The notes beneath the pieces were generated by a model. The model saw nothing but the letters and a program-made list of their open reading frames with translations. It had not been told where the DNA came from and ran no database searches. Positions 34,065-44,665 of a stretch of 64,000 nt of DNA are shown here, one piece after another. Each line of letters opens with the position of its first letter. Positions within the stretch are counted from its first letter, which is position 1. Source of the stretch: Eleusine coracana subsp. coracana (Eukaryota; Streptophyta; Magnoliopsida; Poales; Poaceae); NCBI GenBank assembly GCA_032690845.1, contig CM064434.1, forward strand, positions 11,100,108-11,164,107, in the 5' to 3' direction. A program made the translations under genes and the position numbers.

Positions 34065-35826
34065 GTTTGAAAAGGACTTATCTCTTTGTATCTTTTGTTA
34101 CACATGTTTCCTAGCTTTCAGCTGATTAAAAATTTTTAATCAATGGTTTGTTCCTTTGAGTTTTGATTTTTCTTTTATAGGATTATTTGTATAATAATTA
34201 TAAACTATTAGATCTAGATTTAATGATTTAAAGAGAAGACTAAAAATTATCCCAAACTTTCAGTCAGTTGAAAATTAGCAACTCCCTTTATTACAAACCA
34301 ATGGAGCTGCTCTTTTGTTAACGATATAGAGGCGTGACATGGGTACATGGCAGGACACAGATGACACACAGCTCCGGCGGAATCGGTAAGTATATTCAAG
34401 TGTTTTTGTCGTTGTCGCGCAGCATCTCTGCTGGTGATGCAGTAAGGAACAGCTGTCTGGTTGGCTACGACAAAAATAGATGCTTGGAGTAGTTTGGTTG
34501 GGGTCAAGATTCCAAGAAGAAACAAACCAAGGTCTCTCGCTGAGTATAGGGACACGGTTGAATCTCAAGTTGCATTGTAAAAGATAAAAATCTATGCAGC
34601 CTACATGATGACTGTCCTCTCATATTATATTCAAAAATGTCTAAATCATTCTGATTCAAAAATATTTTGTTCCGACCCATCAATTTCACGTTTCCCATTA
34701 ATTGTGATTGCATCTAATAGCAGTCTAGTAGAGAGTCAAACATGCCGTTTTCCAGCAATTTTCCAGCCACATATACTACATAGACTAAAAATTTCATTTT
34801 CGGACAGGTTTAAGATCGGAGGTTTACTCAAAATGCCAAGAAAAACCGCCTATTCCATCTTGGTTGGCTGATTTGTCTAACCACAAGACAAGACCCTGTA
34901 AATTTTCTTCTATGTCCTCTTAGGTAGGCTACATCTACAAGGACTGTGGGAATCTTAGGTAGGTTACCAGGATTATAGCAATCAGAGATTTCCACGTTGA
35001 TTATACATTTCCAGGTTTGAATGAAATTGTAGATTTGTTTGTCTGGTTGGCGATCGCTGAAAAATGGGTTCATCCTGAAGCCAAGTGCTGTCTTTTATGA
35101 AGCGTTCATAGATTTGTTCAATCACTTTATGTCTGAACAAAATCATCAATCACCCAGCCATTTCCAGCCGCCATATTTAACAAAATCTCTGATATGTTAA
35201 GATGGGGATTATATATAGTCTGCAGGGTCACATGTCCACATGCATGTTCTTTTACATTAGTATGGTTGGACAACTGTTAAGTCCGGTTCACATATGGTTT
35301 TCTCTGAATGAAAACAATGCCTGTAGATCTTGTATGGAGACTCAGAGCGAAATGTGTTGTTCATTCACACATTATTAAAACAATAACAAAAACAACACTT
35401 GAATTGAACAGCTGGATGATGATTAGGTACAAACTAACAGACATGTTCTTCAGACATCTAGTTGATTCGGTCCATCACCCTCCCAATGAAGGCAGGGTAG
35501 CTGGCACATACCACCAGTTGAAAGAAGGAAGACAAAAGAAAAGGAGATACAGACATAATACAGCTCAGCATGGAATGCTATTATTTCTGACCAAATGAAG
35601 ATTCTAGAATACATTGCACATGTGGTTTCACATGAGCGACTAATATGATGATGGTGATCGAGCATTCATATGTGTGAGTGCAACAAACGAAAACGGTTGG
35701 TGTGGCGTGACCACCACTTCTTTTCCCAGCCTCAATGCTTCTTTGTACATAGTTCGGCAAAATTTTGGACGAGATCCGGCAATGCGATGTGCTTGTACGC
35801 TTCTGATGATCATGGTGATAATGAAG
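34065..35826. other. Intergenic sequence; right part possibly displaced 3' UTR
   Basis: No gene is recognised. The segment next to the RTE insertion (about 35580-35826) lies on the far side of the LINE from the DUF1685 gene and may be part of its original 3' flank. 35810-35826 is the left RTE target copy. Confidence 0.35.
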
Positions 35827-38800
35827 CAACAACAACAACAACAATAACAAAGCCTTTTTATCCCAAGCAAGTTGGGGTAGGCTAGAGATGAAACCCATGG
35901 GAACCCAAAAAAGAAGAGAATCACGGTTCCGGCACGTCTATTGCTAGTCTCCAAGCACTCCTATCCATAGCTAGCTCCTTAGGGATATCCCACGCCTTCA
36001 GGTCTCTCTTAACCGACTCGTCCCAAGTCAAGTTAGGTCGGCCTCTACCTCTCTTAACATTAGCATCTCTCTTTAGAACCCCACTACATACCGGCGCCTC
36101 CGGAGGTCTCCGTTGGACATGTCCGAACCATCTCAACCGATGTTGAACCAATTTCTCCTCGATAGGTGCCACTCCTATCCTGTCCCGGATATCTTCATTC
36201 CGTATTCGGTCTCTTCTTGTATGCCCGCAAAACCAACGCAACATACGCATCTCTGCTACACTTAGTTGTTGAACATGTCGTCTTTTCGTAGGCCAGCACT
36301 CAGCACCGTATAACATCGCCGGACGAATTGCCGTCCTATAGAATTTACCTTTTAGCTTTTGTGGCACCCTCTTGTCGCATAAGACGCCGGATGCTTGACG
36401 CCATTTCAACCAGCCGGCTGAAATTCTATGCCTAACATCTTCATCGATGTCACCGTCCTTTTGCAACATCGATCCTAAATAACGAAATGTATCCTTCTTG
36501 GCCACCAATTGTCCATTAAGGCTAACGTCTCCATCCTCATGTCTAGTCACGCTAAACTCGCACATCATATACTCGGTCTTGGCCCTACTAAGTCTGAAAC
36601 CCTTGCACTCTAATGTGTGCCTCCACAGCTCCAACTTCCTATTAACCCCATCCCTACTCTCGTCAACTAACACCACATCATCAGCAAAGAGCATACACCA
36701 AGGGACATCACTCTGTATTTCTCGTGTGACCTCGTCCATCACTAAAGCAAATAAATAAGGGCTCAATGCTGATCCTTGGTGTAGTCCTATTTTAATCGGA
36801 AAGTCATTGGTATCGCCATCACATGTCCGAACACACGTCCTCGCGTCCCTGTACATATCCTTGATGAGGGTAATATACTTAGTTGGGACTTTGTGCTTCT
36901 CCAAGGCCCACCACATGACACTTCTTGGCACTTTGTCATATGCCTTCTCGAGGTCAATAAAGACCATGTGTAAGTCCTTCTTTTGCTCCCGATATCTCTC
37001 CATCAATTGTCGCATTAAGAAAATCGCCTCCATGGTTGATCTTCCAGGCATGAACCCAAACTGGTTTTGCGTCACACTTGTCACTCTTCTTAGGCGATGC
37101 TCGATGATTCTCTCCCAGAGCTTCATCGTATGGCTCATCAACTTAATCCCACGATAGTTAGTACAACTTTGAACATCTCCCTTGTTCTTGAAGATCGGTA
37201 CTACTATACTCCTCCTCCATTCTTCTGGCATCTTGTTTGACCGAAAGATGAGGTTAAAAAGCTTAGTTAACCATACTATGGCTCTGGCACCTAAGCATCT
37301 CCATACTTCGATGGGGATACCATCAGGGCCCATCGCTTTACCACTCTTCATCCTCTTCAAAGCTTCCTCTATCTCTGTCTCCTGAATTCTTCTCACAAAG
37401 CGTCTGTTGTTATCATCAAATGAGTCATCCAACTCAAGTATAGGACCTTCCTCCTCTCCGTTAAACAACTTATCAAAGTACTCTCGCCATCTGTCCTTGA
37501 TCTCCTCATCTCTCACCAGGAGTCGGTCTACCCCATCCTTGATACATTTGATTTGGTTGATGTCCCTCGTCTTCCGCTCACGGATCCTAGCCATCCGATA
37601 GATGTCCTTCTCTCCTTCCTTCGTGCCTAGTCGCTGATAAAGGTTATCATATGCCTGACCCTTTGCTACACTCACTGCTCGTTTTGCAGCCCTCTTGGCT
37701 ATTTTATAGCCTTCTATGTTGGTTGCACTCTTGTCAAGATGTAGGCGTTTGAAACACTCCTTCTTCTCCTTGATAGCCCTTTGCACCTTATCATTCCACC
37801 ACCAGGTGTCTTTTGCTTCTTGTTTGCCTCCTCTACTCACGCCAAACACTTCTGAAGCTACCTTCCGAACACATGTTGCCATTTTTAGCCACATGTCATC
37901 TGGTCCTTCTCCTTCCTCCCAGGGTCCCTCTCCTAGCATCCTCTCCTTAAAAGTTTGCGCCAGCTCCCCTCTAAACTTCCACCACTTCGTTCTCGCGGTT
38001 TTGGTACGTTTGTCCCTGTATACCCGTACCCGAAAACGAAAATCCGCCATCACAAGCTTATGTTGAGTGACGACACACTCCCCAGGTATCACCCTACAGT
38101 CCAAGCAAGCACGCCTGTCCTCCCTCCTGGCAAGGATAAAGTCGATTTGGCTCGAGTGTTGTGCACTTCTAAAGGTCACTAGATGGGATTCCCTCTTCCT
38201 AAATATGGTATTCGCTACCAACAAGTCATAAGCTAGCGCCCAATTAAGTATATCCACCCCCTCCTGATTCCTACTACCATACCCGAACCCCCCATGGACC
38301 CGCTCGAACCCTACATTAGACGTCCCCACATGGCCGTTAAGGTCTCCTCCTATGAAAAGCTTCTCACTGATAGGTATGCCACTAACCATGCTATCTAAAT
38401 CTTCCCAAAACTGATTCTTGATGCTCTCATTAAGACCTACCTGAGGGGCATATGCACTGATCACATTTAAAGCCGAATCTCCAACTATCAGCCGAACAAG
38501 GATAATCCGGTCCCCGTGCCTCCTAACATCTACGACTCCATCCTTAAGGCTCCTGTCGATCAAGATGCCTACACCATTTCTACCCGATGTTGTACCCGTG
38601 TACCAAAGCTTGTAGCCCGTATTCTCCACCTCCTTCGCCTTCTGGCCCTTCCATTTAGTCTCTTGAACGCATAGGATATTTACACGCCTCCTAGTTGCCA
38701 CATCGACTAGCTCTCGTAACTTGCCTGTTAGGGACCCTACGTTCCAACTCCCTAGACGAATCCTAGTTGGCTCGGCTAACTTTCTTACCCTTCGCACCCG

Positions 38801-39146
38801 TCGAGGAAAGTGCGAAGACCCTTGCTCATTTTTCACCACACCCGGGCGTAGATGTAGCGCGCCACTAAGGTTGCGACGACCCGACCCTTGCTCACTATTC
38901 ATCGTACCCAGGTCACGATACGACGCGCCACTAAGGTTGTGACGACCCGGCCCTTGCCCATTTGACACCACACCCGGGTTCCGATGTAGCGCGTCGCTAA
39001 GAGGGTTACGCCCCAACGAATTTCTTATGGGTTTCATATCCATTTGAGTGGCTGGGTTTTTGACGTTGGTTTGCCAAACCTAACACAACCCTCCTCCTTT
39101 ACCCAGGCTTGGGACTGGCTATATTGAGACTCAACATAGGCGGAGT
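35827..39146 (-). mobile_element. Full-length RTE-clade LINE with 17-bp TSD
   Basis: Bracketed by TCATGGTGAYAATGAAG at 35810-35826 and 39147-39163 (one T/C mismatch), consistent with one retrotransposition event. The 3' end (low coordinate) carries a (TTG)n-type microsatellite tail, typical of RTE elements instead of poly(A). A short 5' UTR of about 100 bp precedes a single intact ORF. Fragments of the same family lie at 3226-3343 and 4013-4685. It is inserted downstream of, and in the same orientation as, the DUF1685 gene. Confidence 0.93.
35921..39043 (-). CDS. RTE LINE ORF: AP-type endonuclease plus reverse transcriptase, intact 1040 aa
   Basis: Drives target-primed reverse transcription. 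Residues 12-77 are three tandem 22-residue repeats beginning RNPLSDAL, RHNLSGAS and RRNLSGAL. The endonuclease/exonuclease/phosphatase domain spans about 93-340: RLGSWNVGSLTGK, QETKWKG, GGDLNGHVG, SQIDFILA. The reverse transcriptase spans about 560-850: YRGIKLMSHTMKLWE, QFGFMPGRSTMEAIF, MVFIDLEKAYDKVPR, GLHQGSALSPYLF and the catalytic MLFADDVVL. The C-terminus has the WFCGHTRRDRIRN and LRWFGHVQRRP blocks common in RTE and CR1-like plant ORFs. All catalytic blocks are present and the frame has no stop, so it could be active. The ORF starts at the first ATG after the 5' UTR. Confidence 0.93.
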   Translation of the reverse strand: MDMKPIRNSLGRNPLSDALHRNPGVVSNGQGPGRHNLSGASYRDLGTMNSEQGSGRRNLSGALHLRPGVVKNEQGSSHFPRRVRRVRKLAEPTRIRLGSWNVGSLTGKLRELVDVATRRRVNILCVQETKWKGQKAKEVENTGYKLWYTGTTSGRNGVGILIDRSLKDGVVDVRRHGDRIILVRLIVGDSALNVISAYAPQVGLNESIKNQFWEDLDSMVSGIPISEKLFIGGDLNGHVGTSNVGFERVHGGFGYGSRNQEGVDILNWALAYDLLVANTIFRKRESHLVTFRSAQHSSQIDFILARREDRRACLDCRVIPGECVVTQHKLVMADFRFRVRVYRDKRTKTARTKWWKFRGELAQTFKERMLGEGPWEEGEGPDDMWLKMATCVRKVASEVFGVSRGGKQEAKDTWWWNDKVQRAIKEKKECFKRLHLDKSATNIEGYKIAKRAAKRAVSVAKGQAYDNLYQRLGTKEGEKDIYRMARIRERKTRDINQIKCIKDGVDRLLVRDEEIKDRWREYFDKLFNGEEEGPILELDDSFDDNNRRFVRRIQETEIEEALKRMKSGKAMGPDGIPIEVWRCLGARAIVWLTKLFNLIFRSNKMPEEWRRSIVVPIFKNKGDVQSCTNYRGIKLMSHTMKLWERIIEHRLRRVTSVTQNQFGFMPGRSTMEAIFLMRQLMERYREQKKDLHMVFIDLEKAYDKVPRSVMWWALEKHKVPTKYITLIKDMYRDARTCVRTCDGDTNDFPIKIGLHQGSALSPYLFALVMDEVTREIQSDVPWCMLFADDVVLVDESRDGVNRKLELWRHTLECKGFRLSRAKTEYMMCEFSVTRHEDGDVSLNGQLVAKKDTFRYLGSMLQKDGDIDEDVRHRISAGWLKWRQASGVLCDKRVPQKLKGKFYRTAIRPAMLYGAECWPTKRRHVQQLSVAEMRMLRWFCGHTRRDRIRNEDIRDRIGVAPIEEKLVQHRLRWFGHVQRRPPEAPVCSGVLKRDANVKRGRGRPNLTWDESVKRDLKAWDIPKELAMDRSAWRLAIDVPEP

Positions 39147-39334
39147 TCATGGTGACAATGAAGATTCAGCACAATTTCCCAGCATCTTGATCGATAGCAC
39201 AATTTTGACTTCATTGTTGATCAATCCGCAGACATGATTCGAACCGATTTCATTTAACCAGATGCAGCAGCAGAATGATGAGTTCCCTTGTTTGTCATCC
39301 CCCTAATAAGGTTGCATAAACGAGATGCCATTGC

Positions 39335-40240
39335 TTAGCTGCATAGCTTCACGGTGCATGCCACCGCTTGTGCCCAGTACTTGAGCCGCGCCTTCACCTC
39401 ATCCGGACTGTCCCCTGCAACGACATGATGAAGAACACATCATAAGCTCAATTGCCTTCAATGAGTAGATTAACAGTTGGCCTAGTCATTAGCATCAGGA
39501 TATAATTTTCTTCCCTATTATTTCAAAATCGAGATGAAGATTCTTGCTAAATTTTACTATGATCTTGGGCGAATTTACTAGATGAAGTAACAACAAACAA
39601 GCAAAAGGTGGAATCAAAAAGTTTGCGCATGCTTACCAGGACTGGAGATCTTCCAGTTGGTGGCAGCGACGGGCTCCGTGGTCGGAGGAGCAGCCGCCTC
39701 ATCGGCCTTGCTACCACCTCCCTGGTGCTCGTCGAGAAAGCGCTGGCTCATGGAGTAGCAGAGCTCGAGGGCCGGGAGCGTGCCGCAGAGCTCGGGGATC
39801 TCGTCGTAACTGAACCCGAATCCCAGATCCACGCACCCCTTGAGCTCCTCCAGGTCGTCGTCCGTCAGGCTCCGCGCCCGCCCGACTACCCCGCCGTCGC
39901 CGGCGGCCCAGGAGCCCGCGCGGCACAGGGACGACCCCTGCTCCTCGCCGGCGGCGACCACCACGGGCCGCGACGCGCGGCGCGGCCACGCCGCCCGCTG
40001 CTGCTGCTGCTGCAGGCTGCGCCACACATCCTCCGCCTCCGCTGGCTCCTCCTTTCCCTCCTCCTCTACCACGCCGGTGCTGGTCTTGGCGCGGCGGAGG
40101 GCGCGGCGGCGCGCGCGGTCGCGCCGGCGGCGAGGGTGCGGCGGTGTCGGCGGCGCGTCGAAGGGGGACGACGGGCAGGAGGAGGTGGCCGTCGTCGGGG
40201 AGACGGCCTCCTCGCGGTCGGAGTCCGAGCTCCACATCAT
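39335..40240 (-). CDS. DUF1685-family protein, two exons
   Basis: Plant-specific family of unknown function. Exons: 40240-39637 and 39414-39335 (minus strand), joined by a 222-bp GT..AG intron in phase 1; 227 aa. The N-terminal 120 residues are low-complexity: a Ser/Pro-rich start (MMWSSDSDREEAVSP), a basic run (PRRRRDRARRRALRR), a poly-Gln tract and Ala/Gly-rich spacers. The conserved DUF1685 core begins at about 124: SLTDDDLEELKGCVDLGFGF, then ELCGTLPALELCYSMSQRF. Exon 2 encodes DSPDEVKARLKYWAQAVACT and the VKLCS C-terminus, the usual family end. Either of the two adjacent ATGs (40240 or 40237) could start translation. A TATA-like TATTTATAA lies about 100 bp upstream. An RTE LINE sits about 190 bp past the stop codon. 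The basic run could be a nuclear localisation signal (inference). Confidence 0.92.
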
Positions 40241-40337
40241 CGTCGGCTCTCTGTCTCTCTCGAAACGCGGTGGCTCCGCGCTGTCCTCTCTCTCTTTGGC
40301 TCTCTGCTCGATTGAACAGAGAGACAAGAGGAAGGCG

Positions 40338-40346
40338 TTATAAATA
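40338..40346 (-). promoter_or_regulatory. TATA box of the DUF1685 gene
   Basis: On the minus strand TATTTATAA stands about 98 bp before the ATG, leaving room for a short 5' UTR. It sits between GC-rich flanks and is the only TATA-like motif in that stretch. Confidence 0.6.
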
Positions 40347-40623
40347 CGAGGCGAGCTGGTGTGAGAGGGATGGGTGGGTGGCAGGTGGGCCCCGCCTGCG
40401 CCGCGCGGTGGGTCTGATTTGGTCTGAACGGTGGTGCCATGGGGGATGCATGTGCACGTGACGTGGCGGCGGCGGTGGAGCCTAATCACCTACCGGCCCC
40501 CAGCTGTAAGAACTTGTCCGACACGCCTTTTTCTCCTGTCATTGATTTACTGAAACACGGAATGTGGTTGCCGCGCAAGTAGTTTACGACGGATCGGTAG
40601 TAAGGTGTTTAACACATGCAAGA

Positions 40624-40938
40624 TACTCTTTCTGTCATGAAATGTTCAAATTTTATGGATCCAAATTATTTGAGACGTGTAAGCACCTAGTAGGGATTTC
40701 ATCTAGGAGCAATGCACACCAACATTGAGACACGCTCATGACGAACCAGGGTTTTCCCACCGGTTTAAAACTGAAATGGTTACCGGTTATATGAACCCTG
40801 TCATGATCGTGGTTCTGATTATAAGCTTTCAAGTAACTATCTTCGTATTTAATTATTAACATTGTCTTGACAAAGCTAAGTCAGTTTTGAACTATCTAAG
40901 TTATCTCAACGATAAAAAATTAAAATACAAAGAGAGTA
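40624..40938. mobile_element. Possible Stowaway-like MITE upstream of the DUF1685 gene
   Basis: TACTCTTTCTGTCATGAAA at the left and (inverted) TACTCTCTTTGTATTTTAA at the right form short imperfect inverted repeats ending in TA. The interior is AT-rich with no coding signal. Confidence 0.45.
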
Positions 40939-41876
40939 CATAAAACCATTAAAACTACTTATATTACATTGAAAGACATCATTACTGCTTGGTCTCTTAT
41001 CAGAGGTACCATACTCTCATATAGTGTCCACAAATGAAAACCCTACAATATTTATTTACATCCATCTTAAGTCAATCTTGCTTTCATGTGTCTATTAAGA
41101 TCTTGTTCGGTTATTTTTAACCCAGAGCTCATTCAGTTATTTTCCCTCCCCACGGGGTTGACATGGAGTCAGAGGGATTATATCCATAACAAGTCATGTA
41201 TCATTTTCATCCAATTCTCTACTTCCCATTTTCCAGCACCAATTGCCCTAACAAGCACCAGTTGACCAACAATTCCTTTCTAGGGGAAGGTGTTCCTATA
41301 AAATTCTATTGAAAATCATTGATGCCAAACAGGGCCGAATAGAGCCCCCACATGGATTCGATGAGATTGGATCCTTTGCAATTGAGATATAGATTTAATC
41401 CTACTCATTCCACTTCAATCCTCTTCAATCCCACACTAAACGTGCACGCCCTAATATGGATGAAAACAGAAGAGGTCAACGCATTTTAGCTCGTTGTACA
41501 CTTCATCCGTTTTGGTGGATAACAGATCAAATACAAGGCGTTTATTTTATGAAAACACCAAGATTTCACAAATATTCTTTTAGCCAAGCCTTGTTGGGCA
41601 ACTATTTTTTTGTTTCATAAATTTGGTACACTGCTTTTATGAGTTATAATCGATGGATCATCCATCCCGGTCTGGGCAGAGGTCCGTTCCTAATTTTCCA
41701 GAGAACGAATCCACACACTGCTGACTTAGTCCTCCCTTAACCACCAAGTTAACCAATGTCCTTTAGTTGCTAGAATATTCCAACTAATCAAGGTCTCGTG
41801 CCTTGCGCGGGACAATATTGAATTAGCAACTGACAGATACGCACTGATTGTATTAAAATATACAGTACGGGAGTAC
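40939..41876. other. Intergenic sequence with probable MITE remnants
   Basis: 41095-41455 holds inverted, T/A-rich blocks such as GGATTCGATGAGATTGGATCC and ATCCACTTCAATCC-like runs that look like a decayed hAT-type MITE; I could not fix its ends. No gene is seen. Confidence 0.35.
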
Positions 41877-41879
41877 TAA

Positions 41880-42870
41880 GACTGTCCCCACTGGGTACGG
41901 GATAGCTCCCGCTATCCCACTCTACAGTACGAGGATAGCGGAAAAACGTCTGCACCGCGTCCCGCTACCCCATACACTTGTTCAGGATACGCTACTTCTA
42001 GCGTTTTCCCGTCCGCCCGCTATCGCTCCACGTCGGATGGGCCCACCATCGGAGAGCCTGCCACCCAACCACCCCAGGCCCTCCCGCCATCCTTGTCGTT
42101 GCACCGGGGAAGAAGATGAGGAAGGGGAAGGGGTGCCGCGGCTGCAGGCCGCCAGCCATGGAGAGCAGCTCCAACACCTTGGACGCCTCGCCTGACAGCT
42201 CCAGCACCTTGGACGCCGACGTCGGCAGCGTGCGCACCGGAGGAGGAGGCCGAGGACCCTGCCCGGTGCAAGATCCGGCGACTAGGACCCAGCCCGGAGC
42301 GTGCGGAGCCCGGATCCGGTGGCTGCCTCTGGTTGCCCGGGCGTGGAACTCGCGATAGGGGAGGGACTCACCAGATCCGGTCGGAGGAGGGCGGGCCCCG
42401 GCGATGCACGGGGGAGGAGGGGCGCGGCGGCGCGCGGGGAGGAGGAGGAGGGGCGCGGTGACGCGCGGGGGAGGCGCGGCCGGCGGTGCTGCGGGGGAGG
42501 ACGCGCGGGGGAGGAGGCGCGGCCGGCGGCGCTGCGGGGGAGGACGCGCGCGCGCCAGCGGTGGGGACGAGTGTGCGCACGATGGTGGTGAGGGACGGCT
42601 CGCCGGATCCGGAGGAGGGGAGAGAGGGAGAGCGGAAGTTGGGGAGCTCGACGCGATTGCCGCTGAGAGAGAGAATGGGGAGGGAGGAAAGAGGGAGAGG
42701 GAGAGGAAAAGAGAGGTAGAGGCTGACCTGTGGGTCCCGCCGAGAGTTAGTTGAGATAGAGGATGGGATTTAGAGTATGATGGGTGCGGGGGAAAAGAAT
42801 ATAGAGGAAGAAATCTTGATGACCAGAACATATAGAGGATGGATTTAGAGTATGATGAGTGCGGTCAGTC
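41880..42870. mobile_element. Harbinger-like element with captured GC-rich sequence, TSD TAA
   Basis: Ends GACTGTCCCCACTGG and (inverted) GACTGACCGCACTCA have TAA at 41877-41879 and 42871-42873. The interior (42020-42760) is extremely GC-rich, with a short tandem duplication (GGGGGAGGACGCGCG blocks at 42485-42555). Overlapping ORFs on both strands appear due to GC bias. No transposase is present, so it is non-autonomous and may carry host sequence. Confidence 0.7.
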
Positions 42871-42873
42871 TAA

Positions 42874-44263
42874 CAGGGCAATAGCATCAATGATTCCTTC
42901 ACACGGGGCAGTTCTGACAGGGCAAAGCCTGGAACTAATCATAATCTTTATTATTCTGCCAGGGTTGGTTAACCATAATACACCTGATTTGCAGCTTCAT
43001 GCTCCCATAGTCAATTGCGCTCACCCTTTATTTGTTTTCTTTCTATTTTGAACTGTAGTGTTGCCCCCGTGTAGGTCGGCATGTTTGGCTCAATCTGTAC
43101 TGTAAAGTTGCAAGCAGCGCAGAATGGAGCAGCCGAGCAAGGTCCGTCCTTTGGGTCTTCGACGCAAATTGCTCGAAACAGGGGCAGCAAGGCACAGCTA
43201 GAATCCAACTCAGGTGCTAGGAGAACGCCCTTTTTTTTAGAAAATGGAGAACGCCCCCTTTTGGAAGTGGCGCTCAGTTGTTTACTATACGCTAATCCCG
43301 CTGTTCGGGGCGCAACATTATTATGCATCAGTGTTGGTGATGATGGTGTTTTATTAGCTCCACGTATGGTGGTCTAAAGCAGCAACACATGAGGAGGTTA
43401 TAAATTTTGAATTCGAATCCTAGTACTACAAAGCACCTTTAAAGTAAGTCTTTGGACAAGGTGGAGTACAGAAGTCGTGCCTGTGTGGACATGTTATTAT
43501 TATTAGTGGTTAACTAAGTTTCTGGTCTTAAGCCCATATTACTTCTATTTGTTCATTATGATGTCCTTACTATTATTACTACGCAGAAGATAACAAGGTG
43601 TCAATCTTGATAAATTTGTTTTATGTCTTTATTGTTGTGCCTATAGGCAGGTCTAAGATTTCTTCTCTGAAACCGAGTTAAACGGAACATGGCCAGCACA
43701 TGGCTTTGATCTGCTCTAAACGGAACATCTCCATGAAGCTTTTGCGTTAGTTTGAATGCGCCGGAACCATCAGCGCACCCTTTCCCGCTGCAGCTTGCAA
43801 GTTGCAACACCCAACACAGATATCAATTGACCAACAGTATGGAAGCAACATGGGCGTTCGATTAGCTGTATGATACCTATATAAACTAATCTGGCGGCGG
43901 TTAGGCCTCCCGGGATCTATATAATCGAGGTTACACTAATCTCTCAGAATGGTTGATCTACTTCTAGAACAATATGAAGAAGTGCGCGAGAGTTAGGTGA
44001 TTGCTTAGTATTGTTTTTGTTTCCTGCATTTTTATAATAGCAGACCTGTGGAACCATTCCTCTTGTAAACACGCAATAATATACATTTTTCAAACTAAAA
44101 TGCTTACTTTTCAGTGACGATTATTATTTTACCTCTTAATTTTTTTTGGATAAAATCCACTTTACTCCTTTCAAGTATGACCTGTTACAGAATTAATGAT
44201 GGATAAGATAAACTTGATTAAAAAACAAAGGAGCAGATACGATCTACATAACTCAAGCAAAAG
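42874..44263. other. Intergenic sequence, nothing recognised
   Basis: Short ORFs only. No conserved domain, RNA gene or bounded repeat is seen. Confidence 0.4.
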
Positions 44264-44359
44264 TCAAACTACTAACATGTTCATTACTGGAAAAACTAGA
44301 CTGACCAAGGCAGAAAACCTGCACAGCACAAAGAGGAAAACCGAACGAGAAACAGAAGC

Positions 44360-44665
44360 GGTCTTACAGTAAATCCCGTTGGGAAGAAAGTTTGAGGCTG
44401 CGTAGTCGTTGAAGAGGAAGAAGTTACCGATGTGGAAGGGAAGTAAGCAGTCGTGGCAATGCAGTTCCCCAGAAACCTGATCGTCAGCACCTATGCAGGT
44501 CTTCAAATCACCACCGTTGGTTCGGAGACACTGCTCTCCCCGATCCGCTGCACGGCGGATGAGGGATGGCGAGACTTGATGGCGGCAACGCAAAAATATG
44601 AGAGAAGTGAGATTTGTTTTTGTGTGTCTCTCTCTCGACTCTAGGACGTCTCCTTATATGCACAA
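44360..44665 (-). pseudogene. Promoter and first-exon remnant (uncertain)
   Basis: On the minus strand, CATATAAGG at about 44650 is a plausible TATA box, followed by a pyrimidine/purine-rich leader and then GCCGCCATCAAG at about 44585, where a Kozak-like context has ATC instead of ATG. The downstream frame is open for about 100 codons in one phase (beginning RCRHQVSPSLIRRAAD) but matches no family I know. It could be a decayed gene start or chance. Confidence 0.25.

Noticed and set aside
36498..38942. Plus-strand ORFs opposite the RTE ORF
   Set aside because: They are antisense shadows of an intact 1040-codon ORF.
39614..40489. A longer single-exon reading of the DUF1685 gene starting at 40489
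   Set aside because: The extra N-terminus lies upstream of the TATA-like box, and reading past 39637 enters the intron. The GT at 39636 and the exon 2 C-terminus fit the family.
42020..42754. Arg/Gly-rich and Pro-rich ORFs on both strands
   Set aside because: They are compositional ORFs in a very GC-rich, tandemly repeated insert of a Harbinger-like element.
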